From Chalara sp. BL73 (lineage: Eukaryota; Ascomycota; Leotiomycetes; Helotiales): a DNA stretch of 64,000 nt. A model generated the notes under the pieces. That model was not told the DNA's origin and made no database searches. It saw nothing but the letters and a program-made list of their open reading frames with translations. Each line of letters opens with the position of its first letter. Positions within the stretch are counted from its first letter, which is position 1. The position numbers were made by a program, and so were the translations under genes. Shown here in pieces: positions 60,732 to 64,000 of this stretch. The stretch covers positions 434,001 to 498,000 of the forward strand of contig CAKJVC010000088.1 in assembly GCA_918026815.1 (NCBI GenBank), in the 5' to 3' direction.

Positions 60732-62311
60732 GTCTCGAGGAAAGGCGCATACGCTGTATTATATCTCGTGGCGCTAATGGTAGGAATATGTTAACTCGCT
60801 TAGGAATTGCCTAGCAACAACGACATTCAATGATCGCTGAACACATCTTTGAGTCATACCGAGAGACTAGATATTCAAAGCCATCTCGTTCGTCGACTAG
60901 ATTGCGATATTTATGGAATATTAAAATTCTTGGGATATTTTACTCACACTAGTGGCTGTATGTTCATCCTCATGATTACCACGGGACTCCCAAATATCAG
61001 GATGGTAGGGATCTCTCAGTGCGGGCCATCTTCATGTTTAGATGCTTGAACCTCTTTCTATCCCAAACCTTAGCAAAGCTTCGCCAGTAATGGTATTTTT
61101 TTTGAGGCTAAATGACTACTGGGTCAGGCGACAGTTCTTTATGTTCTCATCGTAATGTCACAAATACCTGAGACCTCTCAAAATGATATGCCTTTGCATA
61201 CTCGACATTTTCTAAGAAATCAAGCCTCCTTGCCTACGCCTTTTGATTGATATATCCTAGAATATTGATAGCAGCAAAATATTCGGTGTTTGGTACTAGT
61301 GTTGACTCTAAGTATCACCATATAGCAGTCTGGGGCTTCCATTTAAGCTTACAATAGAGATTTTCATTCATACAGATCTTTCAGCATCAAGGGACTGCTA
61401 GTACTGTCTAACTCATGCACAGCTACAAGCTTTGAGGCTGTGTTGCTTCCAGGCTTCTCCATCAAATTTCACTCCGGTGGTCTTCGATCGATAGGGACCA
61501 GTAAAAGCCTACGATTTTTGGGACGAGTTATTGCACTAGTCAGGAGTCTTTTGTCTAAATTCGTGTTTAGAGCCTAGAAATTTTCAAGCTTCAAAGTATT
61601 GAGCAACTCCATCTGCGATTCAGCGGCGGACCTGACAGGCATGCAGAAAAGGCTGCTCTTCTTGAAGGCGGTCATCCTACAAGGGGCATTGATCACGAAG
61701 TTGTCTCCTTGGGTACTTATGGGGTTTTGCACTTGGAATAGGTAGCACTCGTCTTAGTGACCTTAGCTTCGTCCAGAAATCCCTTTCCGAGAAAATATTA
61801 GCAGAAAGATACTAAAGGATTGAAGGCGGCTCGGACGTTGCGAGTCAGGTGGGTCAGATTCCTAGAGCCCCATGCTCTCAGTTGCACTAATGTTCGGCTC
61901 TATTGCAAACTTTGATATATCAAAGTATCATAGCACTAGGTAAGTTGAGTATAGGCTTGTGCACCAAGCTCATCACCGTTGGTTCAACTCTTATTTGCAT
62001 CAAAGCGTCGGTATGAGACCAATCTCCAATGGCAACAGACTGGTTGTAGGGATGTATCTGGTCTGGTAACCTGGTTGGTGTTAGATGTGCTAGGCTGGAA
62101 TGTATCTTATTATTCTAGGCATGGTTAAAAGCCCTAGTGATATGGATGTGTCATAGCGTTTATGAGTATTTTTATTGTACGCCTGTTATCTCCGTCATCT
62201 AAATTCTTGAGGTCCAGACATGTCGATTAGATGAGCCCGGTTGAGTACGAATGTCCCAGGGTTTGTAGGCAAATTCCTTCTTCACAACCATCTCTAGGAC
62301 AGTGTGCAATG
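60732..62311. other. AT-rich gene-free stretch
   Basis: About 1.6 kb between TPT1 and the U6 gene with no supported ORF. It is the downstream flank of U6 and the upstream flank of TPT1. Confidence 0.45.
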
Positions 62312-62317
62312 AAAAAA
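62312..62317 (-). terminator. RNA polymerase III terminator of U6
   Basis: A run of six T on the minus strand directly after the U6 3' end (CTACCAATTTTTT), the normal Pol III stop. Confidence 0.85.
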
Positions 62318-62470
62318 TTGGTAGCTTCTCTTTGATTGAGCGTGTCATCCTTAGTGCAGGGGCCATGCTAATCTTCTCTGTATCGTTTCCTACGCGTGAT
62401 ATTAGCCATCGTCTCAATGCTTCTTGATGAAAGGTATGCCTACAAATTGACCAAATGCCCGAAGGCGAAG
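62314..62470 (-). ncRNA. U6: U6 spliceosomal snRNA, interrupted by an intron
   Basis: Exon 2 (62389 down to about 62314) carries the near-invariant U6 core: GAAACGATACAGAGAAGATT, then AGCATGGCCCCTGCACTAAG. It includes the ACAGAGA box (62375-62381), the AGC triad (62367-62369) and the U4-pairing region GATGACACGCTC. Exon 1 (62470-62444) has a GCC-TTCG-GGC 5' hairpin and GGTCAATTT. These join as GGTCAATTT-GAAACGATAC exactly as in other fungal U6 RNAs, once a 54-nt GT-AG insert is removed. The mature length is about 103 nt. The 5' end is placed after a T7 run that would otherwise stop Pol III. The TATA box at 62504-62511 fits a Pol III U6 promoter. Confidence 0.9.
62390..62443 (-). other. Spliceosomal-type intron inside U6 snRNA
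   Basis: A 54-nt insert begins GTAGGC and ends ATCACGCGTAG, with a CTAAT branch-like site 12 nt before the end. It lies just 5' of the conserved GAAACGATACAGAG. The donor is weaker than the GTAAGT/GTATGT used by neighbouring genes. Confidence 0.8.
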
Positions 62471-62503
62471 AAAAAAAGAAGAGTTTGTAAGAGGGACGCT
62501 GAG

Positions 62504-62511
62504 ATTATATA
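62504..62511 (-). promoter_or_regulatory. TATA box of U6
   Basis: TATATAAT on the minus strand, 34-41 bp before the inferred U6 5' end. Confidence 0.65.
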
Positions 62512-62699
62512 CCCTAGAAACCGACTAGCGGTGGCCAGAATCAACCACCGTACAAAGTGAATCACTCATTCCAATGTTCCTTCTAATTGGCCGCTTCCCA
62601 GGCATCCAAGCATCCCTTCCCGATTCGGTAATTCACCAACCACCTCGCTTAATTCCGCACTAGTGATTGCGCTAGCAAAGCCCTTCCATTCTCCAAGGA

Positions 62700-62706
62700 T
62701 ATAAAA
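62700..62706 (+). promoter_or_regulatory. TATA-like element upstream of U2
   Basis: TATAAAA about 50 bp before the homology-inferred 5' end of U2, with a pyrimidine-rich stretch between. The spacing is somewhat long, so the true start may lie a few bases upstream. Confidence 0.5.
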
Positions 62707-62753
62707 CCAGAGCTCCTCTCCCTCTCCTTCTGTTTTCTTTTCCTTTCTTCTTT

Positions 62754-62940
62754 AGCTCTCTTTGCCTATTGGCTTAGATCAAGTGTAGTATCTGTTCTTT
62801 TCAGTTTAATCTCTGAAAGATGGTCATAGACCATCACATTGATTATTCTTATTTTTGTCCCGCTCGGGCTCTCCTCTGGGCTTGCTCATGAGAGCTCGAA
62901 CTGTGTCTCTGGCATTACACTGCCGCCAGATGATGCGACC
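62754..62940 (+). ncRNA. U2: U2 spliceosomal snRNA
   Basis: The 5' end reads CTCTCTTTGCCTATTGGCTT followed by AGATCAAGTGTAGTATCTGT, the U2 hallmark. GTAGTA at 62785-62790 pairs with intron branch sites. CAGTTTAATCTCTGA (stem IIa) and the GATGGTC-ATA-GACCATC hairpin (IIb) follow, then the Sm site ATTTTTG (62851-62857) and a CCCGCTCGGG hairpin. The terminal stem-loop IV is TCTGGC...GCCAGA (62908-62930), with a loop of the U2B''-binding type. No intron is seen. U2 is the core of the branch-site-recognising U2 snRNP. The 3' end is approximate. Confidence 0.93.
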
Positions 62941-64000
62941 ATCTTTTCATTGAGATCTTAGCTTTGCTGAGACTTGAAGAAGGATCATGATATCTGTAGC
63001 AGCATGTCTTTCAGCCGTGGCTATGGTGCATAAGAATGTGTAAAGTTTTGGCAACTGAAATTCTGTGTATGCCATCGATAGCTCACGATACATCTCGTTC
63101 TCTAGTATTGTAGCGTAGGATGCTGTCGTATCGATCTTTTTATTAATATCGAGATACAAACTAATACAGGTGCCACATCTCACGCAACACAGACTTTGGT
63201 GGAAGCAGATACTTCCCGTCCACCAGATAGATAGCCTTATCCGTCATCCAGCATCAAATACAGCCTCCCAAGATCTCCACAAATGGATTTTTCACTACCT
63301 CTCATTGGAAAACGCACAAGCGTAATGAAATTCCCAGGAAGCCATGAAAAATAATGAATGCGTTGAGAGCGCCTGGCCATAACAGCATCCGCACTGAACA
63401 ACCACAGACGAAGCCGACCTAATGACCCTCCCCTTCATGAACCGCCGTCCAACACCCATCCCGAACGCGAATCCGCATCACCAACTCACCAAGCAGACCA
63501 AAACGAAGAAGGACACCCACCCCCTCCACGCCCTTCTCAATAACTAGGTAGCTAGCCGCCTCGACGTCAACATATACAAGCCGGACAAACAGCCACCGTA
63601 TAACCGCGGTCCCGCCTCAACCACGCGCAGACGGCTCTCACGATATCAGCAAGTGAGGGGGGGAGGACATACCAAAAACCATCCAAGCGCCTTCCGCCCC
63701 CCTCAAAGGAGGCAAAGCCGACCCGCCCGCGGTTCTCCCGTGCTCGTGAACGACGGGGGGCCTGAAGCTGCTCGCACGTACATGGACCGCCTCCCGTTCA
63801 TGCCTGCGCAGGCCCTGAAAACGGGAAGATGCCGGGGGCGGTGGGACGGCAAGATGGGGAGGCGGGTATGCGTTGATGCGAATGAAGGAGAGGAAAGATG
63901 ATATGCAATGGTGGTGGTAGTTATTGTTGTGTATAGAATCAGTTCCTCAAATGGGGATGAGATTAATCGGTTGGCATTTATGGATGAGGTTTACGGATTT
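62941..64000. other. Right-edge region with a GC-rich block
   Basis: After the U2 gene the sequence is unremarkable until about 63,420. It then becomes GC-rich, with a short plus-strand ORF from ATG 63422 (MTLPFMNRRPTPIPN...) and another open frame at 63653-63901. Possible splice signals exist (CAA/GTGAGG at about 63651), but I cannot build a convincing protein. Confidence 0.3.

Larger units (their letters stand above)
62471..62753. promoter_or_regulatory. Shared divergent U6/U2 promoter region
   Basis: About 283 bp separate the inferred 5' ends of U6 (minus) and U2 (plus). Each side has its own TATA element (62504-62511 and 62700-62706). No ORF is present. Confidence 0.7.

Noticed and set aside
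62199..62417. 72-aa minus-strand ORF
   Set aside because: It is read through the U6 snRNA and its 3' flank; the conserved RNA explains the sequence better.

Overview
The window is nuclear DNA of a filamentous ascomycete. The evidence is short (about 45-100 bp) GT-AG introns with CTAAC/CTGAC-type branch sites, compact genes on both strands, and orthologues such as Pff1, MOT1, ARK1, LEU2, SEA4, EFG1 and TPT1. The make-up resembles Leotiomycetes, but that placement is inference. I rebuilt exon-intron structures by hand. Nearly every spliced model below closes to a whole number of codons, which is an internal check; the exceptions are reported as broken genes.

Left part (1-13.4 kb): an accessory-looking arm with secreted hydrolases and oxidases. 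It holds a broken C2H2 zinc-finger regulator (430-2040), a secreted leucine aminopeptidase (M28), a histidine acid phosphatase of the phytase type, an orphan four-exon gene, and a secreted bilirubin-oxidase-type multicopper oxidase with a one-base frame break. AT-rich gene-free stretches of 1-2.5 kb separate these genes.

Middle (14.6-46 kb): housekeeping and regulatory genes. These are vacuolar membrane protease Pff1, the TBP-removing ATPase MOT1, an ARK1/PRK1-type endocytosis kinase, an RRM protein with an unusual domain order, several small orphan or cysteine-rich genes (33-38 kb), a PHD-finger protein, and a Rua1_C-domain regulator with gene-free flanks of about 3.5-3.8 kb on each side.

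Right part (49.5-60.7 kb): dense housekeeping genes. These are a Pro-rich protein, 3-isopropylmalate dehydrogenase, SEA4/Mios of the TORC1-controlling SEA/GATOR2 complex, rRNA-processing factor EFG1, a protein with two dsRBD-like regions, and the tRNA-splicing 2'-phosphotransferase TPT1. SEA4/EFG1 and the Pro-rich gene/LEU2 are divergent pairs; LEU2/SEA4 and dsRBD/TPT1 are convergent pairs.

Right end (60.7-64 kb): this stretch looks empty in protein terms but carries two spliceosomal RNA genes back to back. U6 snRNA is on the minus strand, interrupted by an apparent 54-nt spliceosomal intron just 5' of its ACAGAGA box. U2 snRNA is on the plus strand, about 285 bp away. This divergent U6/U2 pair and the intron inside U6 are the most notable finds.
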